Shown: positions 7,556 to 17,780, numbered from the stretch's first letter. The stretch is DNA of 64,000 nt from an uncultured Bacteroidales bacterium (GCA_944322815.1 CALUQB010000006.1:1-64000); one strand, 5' to 3'. Numbers and translations: made by a program. Notes: generated by a model not told the origin, from the letters alone.

Positions 7556-9893
7556 CGGCCCTGGTGCCTTTCCCGTCTTTGTCCGGGACTATGTACAGCC
7601 GCCTTTCAGTGTCGGTTCCTGTCAGGCTTTCCAGAGTCTTGTCATCTGCGATGATGAATTCGGATACAGGGTCTTCTATGTATTTCTGGATGGCCCTTTT
7701 CAGCGGCCTGGCCCCGTATGCCGGATCGAAGCCGGCATCCAGCACTGTCTTTTTTGCAGCTGCGGTGATGGTCAGTTTGTATCCGGCTGCGGCTACCCTT
7801 TCCCTGAGATCTTTCAGCTCGATCTCTACGATCTTCCCTATGTCATCCCTGCTCAGGGGGTTGAAGAAGATCTGTTCGTCTATCCTGTTCAGGAATTCAG
7901 GCGGGAACAGCCTTTTGATGGATTTTTCCAGGATGTTTTTCCGTTTTTCCGCTATGGAGCCTGCGGAGGTGGCGAATCCAAGGCCTGAACCGAACTCGTC
8001 CATTTCACGGCTTCCTACGTTGGAAGTCATGATCAGTATGGTATTTCTGAAATCGACAGTCCTGCCGTTGCTGTCTGTCAGCCGGCCTTCGTCCAGAACC
8101 TGAAGCAGGAGGTTGAAGATGTCGGGATGTGCCTTTTCTATTTCATCCAGCAGTACTACGCAGTACGGTTTCCGTCTGACACGTTCGCTTAGCTGTCCGC
8201 CTTCTTCAAAACCGACATAGCCGGGAGGTGCGCCTATCAGTTTGGATGCGGTGAATTTTTCCATGTATTCGCTCATGTCGATCCTCACCATACTGTCTGC
8301 AGAGTCGAAAAGATATTCCGCCAGAGACTTGGCCAGCTGTGTCTTTCCTACTCCGGTGGGACCGAAGAAAAGGAACGAGCCTATCGGTCTGTGCGGATCC
8401 TTGATGCCTGCACGGTTCCTTCTGATGGCCTTTACTACCTTTTCTATGGCTTCATCCTGACCTACGACGTGTTCTTTCAGCCTGTCCTCCATTTTTATGA
8501 GTCTGGTCCTTTCCGAAGATGCGACCTTGCATACAGGAATCCCTGTCATAGTGGATATGACGGCAGCGATGTCTTCTTCAGTGACTTTCGGCAGGTCTCC
8601 GGACTTTTTTCCCGGATGTCTGAGCCTGACCATGGAGCCTGCTTCATCCATTACGTCGATGGCCTTGTCCGGCAGGCATCTGTCGGTGATGTAGCGGTCA
8701 GACAGTTTCACACAGGCTTCCAGAGCTTCATCGGTATAGCTCACCAGGTGGAAGAATTCGTATTTCATCTGCAGTAGCTTCAGGATTTTCATGGTCTGCG
8801 GGATGTCTGTCGGCTCGACCATTATTTTCTGGAACCTGCGGTCCAATGCACCGTCTTTTTCCACTATTTTCCGGAATTCATCCATGGTAGTGGCCCCGAT
8901 GCAGTGGATTTCTCCTCTGGCGAGTGCCGGTTTCAGTATATTGGCAGCGTCCAGGCTGCCGCCTGCCCCTCCTGCACCCACGATGGTGTGGAACTCGTCT
9001 ATGAAGAGTATGATGTCGGGATCATTGCTGATTTCGTTTATGATGGCTTTCAGCCTCTTTTCAAAATCTCCCCTGAATTTGGTCCCGGCGACTATGGATG
9101 CTATGTCCAGCGAAATTATCCTTTTCCCGAGCAGGGCAGGGGTGGTGTCTCCGTTGGCTATCCTCAAGGCTATGGCTTCCACGATGGCGGATTTGCCTAC
9201 ACCAGGGTCGCCCACGAGCATCGGATTGTTCTTTTTCCTCCTGCCGAGAATCTGGATGACTCTTTCTATTTCAGGTTCGCGTCCGGAAACAGGATCAAGT
9301 TTTCCGTTCATGGCTGCCTGTGTGAGGTCGTAGCCGTATTTTTCCAGAACGGAAGATTCTTCTGCATGCTGTTCCTTTTGTCCGGAGTCGCCCTGTGATG
9401 GTTCCGGACCGCCTGTTTCATCGTGCCGGTCCTGGCTATCAGTTCCCGGGAAGAGTCCGGCAGCCTCCATGTAGTTCCGGACACAGTCGTAGTCTATCCC
9501 CCTGTCGTTCAGCCAGGTCTGACCGAATCCGCTGACAGAACTTCTGAGCAGGGCCAGCAGCAGATGTTCCGGGCGCACTATGGCGGAGCCTGCCTTGGTG
9601 GCTTCGAATATCGTGATGCTCAGGATATTATAGGCTCCCCTCGACAGTGATACCTTTTCGAATTCGGAAAAAGGTATGTATTTGTCTGTCCTGATATTTT
9701 CGTCGATGGACTGTTTGAGGGCGTCGAGGTCCACGCTCAGGCCCAGAAGTGATTCGGCCGCAGCATTTTCCCTGTGTCTGATGATGCCCAGAAGCAGGTG
9801 ATCAGGGGAAATGCCGTAGCTTCCCGTCCTCATCGCCTCGTCCCTGGCGAAGTTTATGATTATATTCAGTTCTCTCGATATCTTTATTTCCAT
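7542..9893 (-). CDS. ATP-dependent Clp protease ATP-binding subunit (ClpA/ClpC type)
   Basis: A 783-residue AAA+ unfoldase that feeds substrates to ClpP. Order: a Clp N domain with two repeats (residues about 5-145), an acidic linker, AAA module 1 with Walker A GDPGVGKS at 228-235 and FIDEFH, then AAA module 2 with Walker A GPTGVGKT near 511-518 and LLDEIEKAHPD. The D2 loop has GLGF, matching the (I/L/V)GF ClpP-docking tripeptide. The coiled-coil M domain (UVR) expected between the two modules of ClpC or ClpB is absent; only a short linker follows DEAGSMVRLRH. The architecture is therefore ClpA-like, although Bacteroidota members are often labelled ClpC. ClpP and ClpS are not in the window. 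Confidence 0.92.
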   Translation of the reverse strand: MEIKISRELNIIINFARDEAMRTGSYGISPDHLLLGIIRHRENAAAESLLGLSVDLDALKQSIDENIRTDKYIPFSEFEKVSLSRGAYNILSITIFEATKAGSAIVRPEHLLLALLRSSVSGFGQTWLNDRGIDYDCVRNYMEAAGLFPGTDSQDRHDETGGPEPSQGDSGQKEQHAEESSVLEKYGYDLTQAAMNGKLDPVSGREPEIERVIQILGRRKKNNPMLVGDPGVGKSAIVEAIALRIANGDTTPALLGKRIISLDIASIVAGTKFRGDFEKRLKAIINEISNDPDIILFIDEFHTIVGAGGAGGSLDAANILKPALARGEIHCIGATTMDEFRKIVEKDGALDRRFQKIMVEPTDIPQTMKILKLLQMKYEFFHLVSYTDEALEACVKLSDRYITDRCLPDKAIDVMDEAGSMVRLRHPGKKSGDLPKVTEEDIAAVISTMTGIPVCKVASSERTRLIKMEDRLKEHVVGQDEAIEKVVKAIRRNRAGIKDPHRPIGSFLFFGPTGVGKTQLAKSLAEYLFDSADSMVRIDMSEYMEKFTASKLIGAPPGYVGFEEGGQLSERVRRKPYCVVLLDEIEKAHPDIFNLLLQVLDEGRLTDSNGRTVDFRNTILIMTSNVGSREMDEFGSGLGFATSAGSIAEKRKNILEKSIKRLFPPEFLNRIDEQIFFNPLSRDDIGKIVEIELKDLRERVAAAGYKLTITAAAKKTVLDAGFDPAYGARPLKRAIQKYIEDPVSEFIIADDKTLESLTGTDTERRLYIVPDKDGKGTRAAMKS

Positions 9894-9913
9894 TGTCCTC
9901 CCTGAATTTCGTG

Positions 9914-9921
9914 CAAAATTA
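9914..9921 (-). promoter_or_regulatory. Promoter -7 box of the clp gene
   Basis: Minus-strand TAATTTTG, 21 bases before the clp ATG. No clear -33 element is visible, so this is a weak call resting on the consensus match and position. Confidence 0.4.
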
Positions 9922-9942
9922 CAAAGAACCTATCGAAATACA

Positions 9943-9973
9943 TTTATGTATGCTGAAAATTTTGCTATCTTTG
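9943..9973 (+). promoter_or_regulatory. Promoter of gyrA
   Basis: TTTA at 9943-9946, 19-base spacer, TATCTTTG at 9966-9973. Predicted leader of about 75 bases before the gyrA ATG at 10054. The clp and gyrA promoters are back to back in a 160-base gap. Confidence 0.55.
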
Positions 9974-10053
9974 CCGAATATGTCCGGGCTGTGCGTGGAA
10001 GTCTGACATTGCCGGAACCGGCACCGGACAGATGAAAATTCAGGAGATATTTT

Positions 10054-12633
10054 ATGGATAATGAAACGAATCAGATAGATCCGGAAACCCCGGTGGGAAG
10101 GATAGAGACGGTCAACATCGACAGGCAGATGCGCAGTTCGTATATCGACTATTCCATGTCGGTCATCGTATCAAGGGCGCTGCCTGACGTGAGGGACGGT
10201 ATGAAACCGGTGCACAGAAGGGTGCTTTTCGGTATGACGGGACTCGGGCTGAGTTATTCAGGACAGACGAAGAAATCGGCCAGGATAGTCGGTGAAGTTC
10301 TCGGTAAGTACCATCCTCACGGTGACAGCAGCGTGTATGATGCCATGGTCAGGATGGCCCAGTCGTGGAGCATGAGATATCCGCTCGTATTCGGTCAGGG
10401 AAACTTCGGATCCATGGACGGAGACTCGCCTGCAGCCATGCGTTACACGGAGGCGAAACTCGAGAAGCTTGCGGAAGAAGTGATGGCTGATATCGACAAG
10501 GATACCGTCGATTTCCAGAACAACTTCGATGATACCCTTCAGGAGCCTACAGTACTGCCTACCAAGGCTCCGCTTCTGCTGCTGAACGGTTCGTCGGGTA
10601 TTGCGGTCGGTATGGCGACCAATATGGCTCCGCACAATCTCGGCGAGACCTGCGATGCCATCTGTGCGTATATAGACAACCCTGAAATCACCACAGACGA
10701 ACTGATGCATTATATAAAGGGGCCGGATTTCCCTACGGGCGGTATCATCCAGGGACATCAGGGCATCCGTGATGCGTTCGAGACAGGCCGCGGAAGGATA
10801 GTCATCAGGTCCAGGACTGAAATCGAGGTGAGTGAATCGGGCAGGGAAACCATAGTGGTGACCGAGATCCCTTATATGGTGAACAAAAGGGAGCTTATCG
10901 AGAAGATAGTCGAGCTGGTGGAGAACAAGAAAGTGGACGGCATCGTCTATGTGAACGACGAGACCACCAGGAAGGGAATGCGTATCGTCATCAAACTGAA
11001 GATCGGTGCGAATTCGAATGTGGTGCTGAATACCCTCTTCAAGTACACTCCTCTGCAGTCAAGTTTCTCCGTGAACAATGTGGCTCTGGTGAACGGACGT
11101 CCGAGAACCCTGAGCCTGAAGGACATGATCAAGTATTTTGTCCGTCACAGGCATGATGTGGTGGTCCGCAGGACGAAATTCGATCTGGAGAAGGCGAAGA
11201 AACGTGCGCATATTCTGGAAGGCCTGCTGAAGGCTCTGGATGTCATCGACGAGATCATAAATATCATCAGGGCATCCCGCAGCGTGGATCAGGCGAAGTC
11301 CGAACTCATGGAAAGGTTCGCTTTCACCGAGGCTCAGGCTACCGCTATCGTGGAGATGAGGCTCAGGCAGCTGACCGGACTCGAAAGGGAGAAGCTTCAG
11401 TCCGAATTTGACGAACTCATGAAGTTCATCAATTACTGCGAAGAGATACTCGCCAGCTATGACAAGCAGATGGGAGTCATCAAGGACGAACTTCAGGAAC
11501 TCAAACAGAAATACGGCGACCCGCGCAGGACTGAGATAGCATTGTCGGCGGAGGAATTCAACCCTGAGGATTTCTATCCGGACGAGGATGTAGTCATCAC
11601 CATTTCCCATCTGGGCTATATAAAGAGGACTCCTCTGGCAGAATACAAGACACAGAACAGGGGCGGTGTCGGCATGAAAGGCAGCGCTACCAGGGATGAA
11701 GACTTCATAGAATATATCTATGTGGCCAACATGCACAGCACCATGCTTCTTTTCACTAAGAACGGCAGATGCTTCTGGTTGAAAGTCTACGAAATTCCGG
11801 AGGGGACGAAGACATCGAAGGGCCGTGCCATCCAGAATGTCATCAACATAGAACCGGATGATACCGTGAAGGCTTTCATCAATGTCAGAAACCTGAAGGA
11901 TGAAGACTATATAAACAACAATTTCATAGTTCTCGTCACGAAGAAGGGTATCATCAAGAAGACTCTTCTGGAAGCTTACTCACGTCCGAGGACAAACGGC
12001 GTGAATGCCATTACGGTCAGGGACGGGGATGAACTTCTGGAGGCTTCCATGACGAACGGCCGCTGCCAGATTTTCCTGGCAGGCAGGAACGGAAACTGTG
12101 CGCGTTTCGACGAGACCGATGCAAGACCTCTCGGCAGGACAGCTTCCGGAGTGAAAGGTATCAATATCGGCGAAGATGATGAAGTCATCGGCATGATCTG
12201 CCATGATCCTGAAGCTGAGGATGCTGCAGGACATACCATACTGGTAGTCAGTGAAAACGGTTACGGAAAGCGTTCCGACTATGATGAATACAGGCTTACG
12301 CACAGGGGCAGCAAAGGTGTCAGGACTCTGAATGTGACGGAAAAGACCGGCAAGCTGGTAGCTATCAAGGATGTCACTGATGACAATGATCTGATGATCA
12401 TAAACCGTTCAGGCCTGACCATCAGGATGCATGTTTCGGACATCAGGGTAGCGGGCAGGGCCACTCAGGGAGTAAGGCTGATCAACATAAAGGAAGGAGA
12501 TGCCATAGCGGCCGTCTCCGCCGTAAACAGCAGTGAAGATGAGTCTCAGGCTGAGGGAATGCAGGAGCAGCCTGCCGGACCTGAAGCGCCGGCTGCCGTT
12601 CCGGAGCAGACGGATGGACCTCAGAACGAATAA
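10054..12633 (+). CDS. gyrA: DNA gyrase subunit A
   Basis: Breakage-reunion subunit of gyrase, 859 residues, which introduces negative supercoils with GyrB. The catalytic tyrosine is Tyr131 in [10 protein letters not shown]. The quinolone-resistance region reads [10 protein letters not shown], with Ser92 and Asp96 at the positions of E. coli Ser83 and Asp87, i.e. the susceptible-type residues. The C-terminal beta-pinwheel repeats run from about 520 to 825, followed by a low-complexity Glu/Pro/Ala tail. The GyrA-box position, near residue 534, reads QNRGGVG rather than the canonical QRRGGKG. ParC is excluded by length and the box-like motif, though less firmly than the family itself. Followed 39 bases later by a TPR gene. 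Confidence 0.96.
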   Translation: MDNETNQIDPETPVGRIETVNIDRQMRSSYIDYSMSVIVSRALPDVRDGMKPVHRRVLFGMTGLGLSYSGQTKKSARIVGEVLGKYHPHGDSSVYDAMVRMAQSWSMRYPLVFGQGNFGSMDGDSPAAMRYTEAKLEKLAEEVMADIDKDTVDFQNNFDDTLQEPTVLPTKAPLLLLNGSSGIAVGMATNMAPHNLGETCDAICAYIDNPEITTDELMHYIKGPDFPTGGIIQGHQGIRDAFETGRGRIVIRSRTEIEVSESGRETIVVTEIPYMVNKRELIEKIVELVENKKVDGIVYVNDETTRKGMRIVIKLKIGANSNVVLNTLFKYTPLQSSFSVNNVALVNGRPRTLSLKDMIKYFVRHRHDVVVRRTKFDLEKAKKRAHILEGLLKALDVIDEIINIIRASRSVDQAKSELMERFAFTEAQATAIVEMRLRQLTGLEREKLQSEFDELMKFINYCEEILASYDKQMGVIKDELQELKQKYGDPRRTEIALSAEEFNPEDFYPDEDVVITISHLGYIKRTPLAEYKTQNRGGVGMKGSATRDEDFIEYIYVANMHSTMLLFTKNGRCFWLKVYEIPEGTKTSKGRAIQNVINIEPDDTVKAFINVRNLKDEDYINNNFIVLVTKKGIIKKTLLEAYSRPRTNGVNAITVRDGDELLEASMTNGRCQIFLAGRNGNCARFDETDARPLGRTASGVKGINIGEDDEVIGMICHDPEAEDAAGHTILVVSENGYGKRSDYDEYRLTHRGSKGVRTLNVTEKTGKLVAIKDVTDDNDLMIINRSGLTIRMHVSDIRVAGRATQGVRLINIKEGDAIAAVSAVNSSEDESQAEGMQEQPAGPEAPAAVPEQTDGPQNE

Positions 12634-12672
12634 TGTGAAACTTAGTGATAATACTTTAATTAAAAATCAGTT

Positions 12673-13986
12673 ATGAAACGTATTTTTATGGCATTGGCTG
12701 TTCTGCTGTCTATCCAGATAGCTGATGCACAGGTGAAGACACCTGCTGACGCGAAAAAAGCTGTGGAGGCTGCTGCAGCAGCGACTGAAAATCCTAAAAA
12801 GGCTGCCAAACCTGCTACATGGCTGAAACTGGCATCTGCATACATGGATGCATACACCGCACCTATGGGTAACGGATGGATCGGGGCAAACAAACAGGAG
12901 CTGACTTTCCTGATGGGGAATGACAAGCCGACTTCTTCGCAGGCAGTGACTCTGGCAGGTGAGAGCTATACCAAAGAGACATACTCTACGATGAACTATT
13001 ACTTCAATGCCGGCCAGCAGCTGGCTATCATAGAAGTGACCAAGCCTGTATATGAAGATGCTCTCGACCAGGCCCTCAAGGCATATCTGGAAGCTGAAAA
13101 GGTAGATGCAAAAGGCAGCAAGACAAAAGATATCGATGCCGGCATCAAGGATGTGGCTGCGAAATACATGGAGAAAGGTCTGAATGACTACATGTTCGGC
13201 AACTACAAGGGTGCTGCCGAGAATTTCGAGAAGTCCGTCGATGCAGGAGCCGAGGCACCGAACCCTGTCATAGATACCATGACCATCTACAATGCAGGTT
13301 TCACCGCATTGATGGCGGAAGACTTGTCCAAAGCTGAAGTCTTCTTCAGGAAATGCATCGAGCTGGGTTATGCGGAAGACGGTGAAGTTTACGCACACCT
13401 CGCGAATATTTATACCAAACTTGAAAATGCGGAGAAAGCCAAGAGCACTCTGGAGGAAGGATTCTCCAAATATCCGTCAAACCAGAGCATCATCATCGGT
13501 CTGATCAACTACTATATCGAGAGCGGCGAGCAGCCTGACGAGCTTTTCGACCTTCTGGATGTGGCAAAGAAGAACGAGCCGAACAACGCGTCTCTCTATT
13601 ATGTCGAGGGTGACATCCACAACAAACTCGGACATAAGGAAGAGGCCAAGGCTGCATACCTCAAGTCCAATGAAATCAATCCTGACTACGAATTCGGTCT
13701 CATAGGTCTGGGTATCATGTATTATAACGAGGCTCTCGAACTTCAGGAAAAAGCTTCGAACGAGTTTGACAATGCGAAGTATGAGGCTATCATTGTGGAA
13801 TTCGAGGCCGCCCTGAAGAATGCTATCGATCCGTTCGAGAAAGCTTTCAATATCTCGAAGGACAATGAGATCAAGGTCAGCATAGCCGAATATCTCAAAA
13901 ATATCTATTACCGTTTCCGTGACCAGGACCCTAAATACATGGAAGGGTACCAGAAATATTCCAGCATAGTGGAAAACGGTCTGTAG
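12673..13986 (+). CDS. Exported tetratricopeptide-repeat protein
   Basis: A 437-residue protein with a signal peptide (MKRIFMALAVLLSIQIADAQ), hence periplasmic. An Ala/Lys-rich segment follows, then TPR-like helix pairs from about residue 170 to the end, e.g. ALMAEDLSKAEVFFRKCIELGY and NNASLYYVEGDIHNKLGHKEEAKAAYLKSNE-type units. TPRs mediate protein-protein contacts; no enzymatic domain is seen. The gene follows gyrA by 39 bases and probably shares its transcript. A hairpin with U-tract-like ending lies 56 bases after the stop. Partner unknown. Confidence 0.85.
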   Translation: MKRIFMALAVLLSIQIADAQVKTPADAKKAVEAAAAATENPKKAAKPATWLKLASAYMDAYTAPMGNGWIGANKQELTFLMGNDKPTSSQAVTLAGESYTKETYSTMNYYFNAGQQLAIIEVTKPVYEDALDQALKAYLEAEKVDAKGSKTKDIDAGIKDVAAKYMEKGLNDYMFGNYKGAAENFEKSVDAGAEAPNPVIDTMTIYNAGFTALMAEDLSKAEVFFRKCIELGYAEDGEVYAHLANIYTKLENAEKAKSTLEEGFSKYPSNQSIIIGLINYYIESGEQPDELFDLLDVAKKNEPNNASLYYVEGDIHNKLGHKEEAKAAYLKSNEINPDYEFGLIGLGIMYYNEALELQEKASNEFDNAKYEAIIVEFEAALKNAIDPFEKAFNISKDNEIKVSIAEYLKNIYYRFRDQDPKYMEGYQKYSSIVENGL

Positions 13987-14041
13987 TATCGGAAGGGGAT
14001 GCCTGTTTGTGAAAGGCAGTGTGTCCTTACATTACCTAATG

Positions 14042-14072
14042 AGGGTGATCAAAATTCCTTTTTGGTCACCCT
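14042..14072 (+). terminator. Hairpin terminator after gyrA-TPR
   Basis: AGGGTGATCAAAA (14042-14054) pairs with TTTTGGTCACCCT (14060-14072) around a five-base loop, with one T-G mismatch. The A/T-rich inner stem resembles bidirectional Bacteroidota terminators. No long T-tract follows. Confidence 0.5.
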
Positions 14073-14075
14073 ATT

Positions 14076-14241
14076 TAACGTCAGTTCGACGAATTATTTT
14101 ACTCAGTACCAGAGATTCCGTCGAACTGACGTTACGATTTCTTCGAAATCTCTTTCCTTTTACGTGTCACCCCACCTAAATCCTCCCCTAAGTATGGGAG
14201 GACTTGCCTACGGATTCGTTCAACGAATCCTCTAAAAGAGG
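14076..14241. repeat. Cluster of palindromes between TPR gene and phoH
   Basis: Five separate inverted repeats occupy 166 bases. A 16-bp perfect pair lies at 14076-14091/14119-14134 (TAACGTCAGTTCGACG). Others are GATTTC-TTC-GAAATC at 14136-14150, CCTCCC/GGGAGG at 14182-14201, GGATTCG/CGAATCC at 14212-14230, and CCTCT/AGAGG at 14229-14241, which could end the minus-strand phoH transcript. The CACCTAAATCCTCCCC string resembles intergenic palindromic repeats common in Bacteroidota genomes. No gene is supported in 13987-14283. Confidence 0.6.
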
Positions 14242-14283
14242 TAGTTCTTTGAAATTCACTCCGTTCTTTTCATCGAACTCACG

Positions 14284-15228
14284 TTATTTATTTTCTGCAG
14301 TTTCGAAAGCCTTCACTATCTTCCCTACGAGAGGATGCCGGACTATGTCTTCCGGCTTGAAGAATATGCAGCTGACTCCCTTTATATCCTTGACCAGATT
14401 AATTCCGCGTATAAGTCCGGATTCCCGTTTGTCAGGCAAGTCTATCTGGCTTGCATCTCCCGTGACGATGAATTTCGCATCACATCCCATTCTGGTCAGG
14501 AACATTTTCAGCTGCCCCATGTTCGTGTTCTGTGCCTCATCCAGTATGACACAGGCCCTGTCCAGAGTCCTTCCCCTCATGTAGGCCAGAGGTGCTATCT
14601 GGACTATGCCTTCCGCCATGAAATCATCCAGCCTTTTCGCAGGAATCATGTCTCTGAGTGCATCGTAAAGAGGCTGGAGATACGGGTCCAGTTTGTCTTT
14701 AAGGTCTCCGGGAAGGAAACCGAGTCTTTCTCCTGCCTCTACAGCCGGTCTGGTGAGGATGATGCGCTTGATTTCCCTGTGCTTCAGTGCCCTGACAGCC
14801 AGAGCTATGGCTATGTATGTTTTTCCGGTGCCGGCCGGCCCTACGGCGAAGATCAGGTCATTTTCGAAATAGGCTTTGACCATTTCCTCCTGGGTCTTGT
14901 TTCTTGCGCGGATAGGCTTGCCGTCAAGTCCGTGGACTATTACGGAATCACCCAGGGGGATGAATCTGTCAGCCGTTTTCTCCCCGTCGAACAGGTCTTC
15001 CACATCATAAGGGGAAAGATTCCGTTTGTGCAGTCTCCTCTCTATGAGCTGGCTTATCTTTTCGGCGAATTTTCCGCAGTCGGATTCGGATCCTTCCAGA
15101 ATGATTTCGTCTCCTCGGGCTATTACCCTCAGCTGCGGGAACCATCCGCACAGAGCTTCGAGCACCCTGTTCCCGGCCCCGTAAATCTCGACCGGATCGA
15201 TATTTTCCAGTTTTACAGTTTTCTTCAT
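14284..15228 (-). CDS. phoH: PhoH-family ATPase
   Basis: A cytoplasmic P-loop protein of 314 residues. PhoH-like proteins are ATPases with RNA-related roles (PhoH2/YbeZ type, associated with YbeY and ribosome or RNA metabolism). Walker A reads VGPAGTGKT, Walker B CVILDEAQN, and an N-terminal KH-like region with EIYGAGNRVLEAL precedes the ATPase core. The ATG at 15228 gives the natural MKKTVKLENIDP start. A 53-residue in-frame extension upstream is part of the capA 3' region and is rejected. It begins two bases after the capA stop, so the two genes are translationally close. Confidence 0.92.
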   Translation of the reverse strand: MKKTVKLENIDPVEIYGAGNRVLEALCGWFPQLRVIARGDEIILEGSESDCGKFAEKISQLIERRLHKRNLSPYDVEDLFDGEKTADRFIPLGDSVIVHGLDGKPIRARNKTQEEMVKAYFENDLIFAVGPAGTGKTYIAIALAVRALKHREIKRIILTRPAVEAGERLGFLPGDLKDKLDPYLQPLYDALRDMIPAKRLDDFMAEGIVQIAPLAYMRGRTLDRACVILDEAQNTNMGQLKMFLTRMGCDAKFIVTGDASQIDLPDKRESGLIRGINLVKDIKGVSCIFFKPEDIVRHPLVGKIVKAFETAENK

Positions 15229-15230
15229 TT

Positions 15231-16391
15231 TCAGTCCTCTATACCTGTCAAAGCTTTGATATTCCGATAAGTGTTTACCATTTTTCCGTATTCGTAAGGC
15301 TGCCGCCAATATTCCTTTTTTCCCAGATAGTCCTTCACCTTGACGGTGCAATGCCCTCTTCCGAGTCTTCCCGGAAGCGAAGACCACAGGAAAGTGTATT
15401 CAGGGACAATTTCCACCACGCCGCCCCAGCAGTCCCTTTCGATATCCACTTCCACGAGCAGCCCTATCTGCGTGTTCACGGCACTCATGTTCGATATGGC
15501 ATTTCCCAAGGAGTATATTACCGGCACCTCCCTGATTTTCCCGTCAGCATCGCTTGTCACAAGCAGCGCAGTGTCCTGGACTACATGGGGGTGGGCGCCG
15601 ACTATCAGGTCTGCTCCGTTGGCGGCAAGCCACCTGGCCAGTTCTTCCTGTGTGGAGGAGTGCGATGTTTCATATTCATTGCCCCAGTGCGGGACGGCTA
15701 TGGTCAGGCCCGCACCCGAGTCCCGGGCTTTTTCCAATGCTTTCCGGATTTCCTCGCGAACGGTGAGGTTCGTGCCGGGCCAAGGCTTGCCGAAAGAGGA
15801 ATTGGTCCCGTAAGTGAAATTGATTATGGCTATTTTCAGTCCGCCTGCATTCAGCAGCAAAGGATAGTTCCTGGCTGCGGAATCTGCGTTTTCCGCACTT
15901 CCGGTCATCCGTATCCCACGTTCCCTTTCAAGCCTCCGGTAGACGGAAAGTGTTCTGAGCAGACCCTTTTCACCCTTGTCCAGAATGTGGTTGTTCGCCG
16001 TGAGGAATACGTCCACTCCGCAGTCAGCCATGTATTCCGCGTACTCGTCAGGGGCGCTGAAAGCAGGATAGCCTGTGTACGGTTCCCCTGCCATGGTGAA
16101 CTCCATATTCGCTATGGCCAGGTCCGCTCCTTCCAGATCGTCCTTTATACCGGCGAAGTATTCCGAAAAGTCGAAATCCCCGTTTCCCCTGCAGGCCCCT
16201 GTGATCTGAGCCTGATGAAGCATGACGTCTCCGATGAAAGCGATTCTCAGTGTGCCTGAAGTCTTCCGTGCAGGACATGATTCCATGGCCTGCTGCAGAA
16301 GCAACCGGTCGTTCACAGTCTCTGTATTGGCGATTCCTGCGGACAGGATAGCCATGAAAACCGCAATTCCGATTCGATTCCTATTTTTCAT
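15231..16391 (-). CDS. CapA-family metallophosphoesterase-like protein
   Basis: A 386-residue protein of the PGA_cap (CapA) family with an N-terminal signal sequence (to about ANTE, residue 24), so exported. Visible family motifs are AFIGDVMLHQAQI, ANMEFTMAG, ANNHILDKG, VPHWGNEY and VGAHPHVVQ, which carry the Asp/Asn/His metal ligands of a calcineurin-like fold. CapA was named for poly-gamma-glutamate capsule synthesis, but no capB/capC genes are nearby, so a role in capsule is not claimed. The first codons overlap the 3' end of the DUF389 gene by 11 bases. Confidence 0.85.
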   Translation of the reverse strand: MKNRNRIGIAVFMAILSAGIANTETVNDRLLLQQAMESCPARKTSGTLRIAFIGDVMLHQAQITGACRGNGDFDFSEYFAGIKDDLEGADLAIANMEFTMAGEPYTGYPAFSAPDEYAEYMADCGVDVFLTANNHILDKGEKGLLRTLSVYRRLERERGIRMTGSAENADSAARNYPLLLNAGGLKIAIINFTYGTNSSFGKPWPGTNLTVREEIRKALEKARDSGAGLTIAVPHWGNEYETSHSSTQEELARWLAANGADLIVGAHPHVVQDTALLVTSDADGKIREVPVIYSLGNAISNMSAVNTQIGLLVEVDIERDCWGGVVEIVPEYTFLWSSLPGRLGRGHCTVKVKDYLGKKEYWRQPYEYGKMVNTYRNIKALTGIED

Positions 16392-17751
16392 CCGGTTTTA
16401 CAGTCTGGGTTCCATCCTTGATTTCATACAAGGTCACATTCTGAATGTTCAGTCTGATTTTCAGCCAGTCGGTGAGCCTGGTCTTCTCTTCTTCACTCAG
16501 CGGTTCCGATGTCCTGACCACGGCGAGAAGCCCGTTTGATCTGGAAAAATCTTTTGCTGACACTTCAGCTCCGCGTGCTACGAAAAGACTTGTGATATGC
16601 GGGTATTGGTTTACGGCCTCCCTGGTGATCTGTTCGAATGGGATCTCGCTTGCATGCAGCATTTTCAGTTCATCTTCCAGCTTCTTGATTTCCGCCTCCC
16701 TGCGGGTGATCTCGCTGTCCGTCCGTTCGTAGATGCCTTTCAGTATCTCTCCTTCGTTTGTACCTTCACCCAGAGCATGTTCCTGGATGATTATCTGTTC
16801 CGGTTTCAACCCGAATTCCTTCGCTGATTCCAGAAAGTTGTTCTTTTCGGATGCGGACAAAGGATCACCCGTGAAGAAGACCTGTACTTTGGAGCCGTTC
16901 CTGTGGTCCACCTTGTAGTCCATGATGTATCCTGAATACAGGTTCTTGTTGGCGTTTATGAATTCGGAAACGGTCTCGTTGAAGGTGTTTTCACGTATCA
17001 TCACGATGGCTGACCAGATGCTCGGGACTATCACTATCACCGTGATGACGGTGATGAGGCGCCTGGCGCGTTTCCCTGACTTTTCATCCTTGTATTCATG
17101 CTGTTCGAACTTCATGTATTTGACTGTCAGGTAAGTCGCCAGTATGATGAATATGCAGTTTATGGTGAAAAGGTAGAGGGCCCCGATAAAATACATCAGA
17201 TTTCCGTTCGCCAGACCGAAGCCTGCCGTACAGAGAGGCGGCATGAGGGCTGTAGCTATGGCTACGCCTGAGAATACCGTACCTTTTTCTTTCCTGCTCA
17301 GTTCGAATATGCCTGCGAATCCGCCGAACAGGGCTATGAGCACATCGTAAATGGTAGGGTTTGTCCTGGCCAGCAGTTCTGTAGGGTTCGAAAGGTTCAG
17401 CGGAGTGATGAGGAAATACACCAGGGAGGCCACGAGGCTTATCACCATCATCACCAGAATGTTCTTCAGGGATGCCTTCAGAAGCCCGGTATCGTTGATG
17501 CCAAGTCCCAGCCCGATTCCGAATATCGGACCCAGCAGCGGGGAGATGAGCATGGCGCCGATTATCACCGGGATGGAATTTACGTTCAGCCCTACCGATG
17601 CGATGATAATGGAAAATACCAGAATCCATACGTTGGGGCCTCTGAAGTATATGCTGTTCCTTATGTTTTTCTCGGCGGCTGCCGTATCTATGTGTTCAGC
17701 CAGGCTCGCTATGGAACTTGCCTGGTCTTTCAAATTCTTCCAGAAAGACAT
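16381..17751 (-). CDS. DUF389 multi-pass membrane protein
   Basis: A 456-residue integral membrane protein. Residues about 35-240 contain six or more hydrophobic helices, with the glycine/proline-rich VIIGAMLISPLLGPIFGIGLG and VAIATALMPPLCTAGFGLA segments that define DUF389 (TIGR00341-type). A soluble C-terminal half (about 260-456) includes a charged coiled coil (ERTDSEITRREAEIKKLEDELK-like). Function of the family is unknown; no transport substrate is established. It heads the minus-strand set DUF389-capA-phoH, whose members overlap or nearly touch. Confidence 0.85.
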   Translation of the reverse strand: MSFWKNLKDQASSIASLAEHIDTAAAEKNIRNSIYFRGPNVWILVFSIIIASVGLNVNSIPVIIGAMLISPLLGPIFGIGLGLGINDTGLLKASLKNILVMMVISLVASLVYFLITPLNLSNPTELLARTNPTIYDVLIALFGGFAGIFELSRKEKGTVFSGVAIATALMPPLCTAGFGLANGNLMYFIGALYLFTINCIFIILATYLTVKYMKFEQHEYKDEKSGKRARRLITVITVIVIVPSIWSAIVMIRENTFNETVSEFINANKNLYSGYIMDYKVDHRNGSKVQVFFTGDPLSASEKNNFLESAKEFGLKPEQIIIQEHALGEGTNEGEILKGIYERTDSEITRREAEIKKLEDELKMLHASEIPFEQITREAVNQYPHITSLFVARGAEVSAKDFSRSNGLLAVVRTSEPLSEEEKTRLTDWLKIRLNIQNVTLYEIKDGTQTVKPDEK

Positions 17752-17772
17752 TTCATTAATCGTTTAAGAAGC

Positions 17773-17780
17773 CAAATATA
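17773..17780 (-). promoter_or_regulatory. -7 box of the DUF389-capA-phoH operon
   Basis: Minus-strand TATATTTG, 21 bases before the DUF389 ATG at 17751. A -33 element is not evident. Confidence 0.4.
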
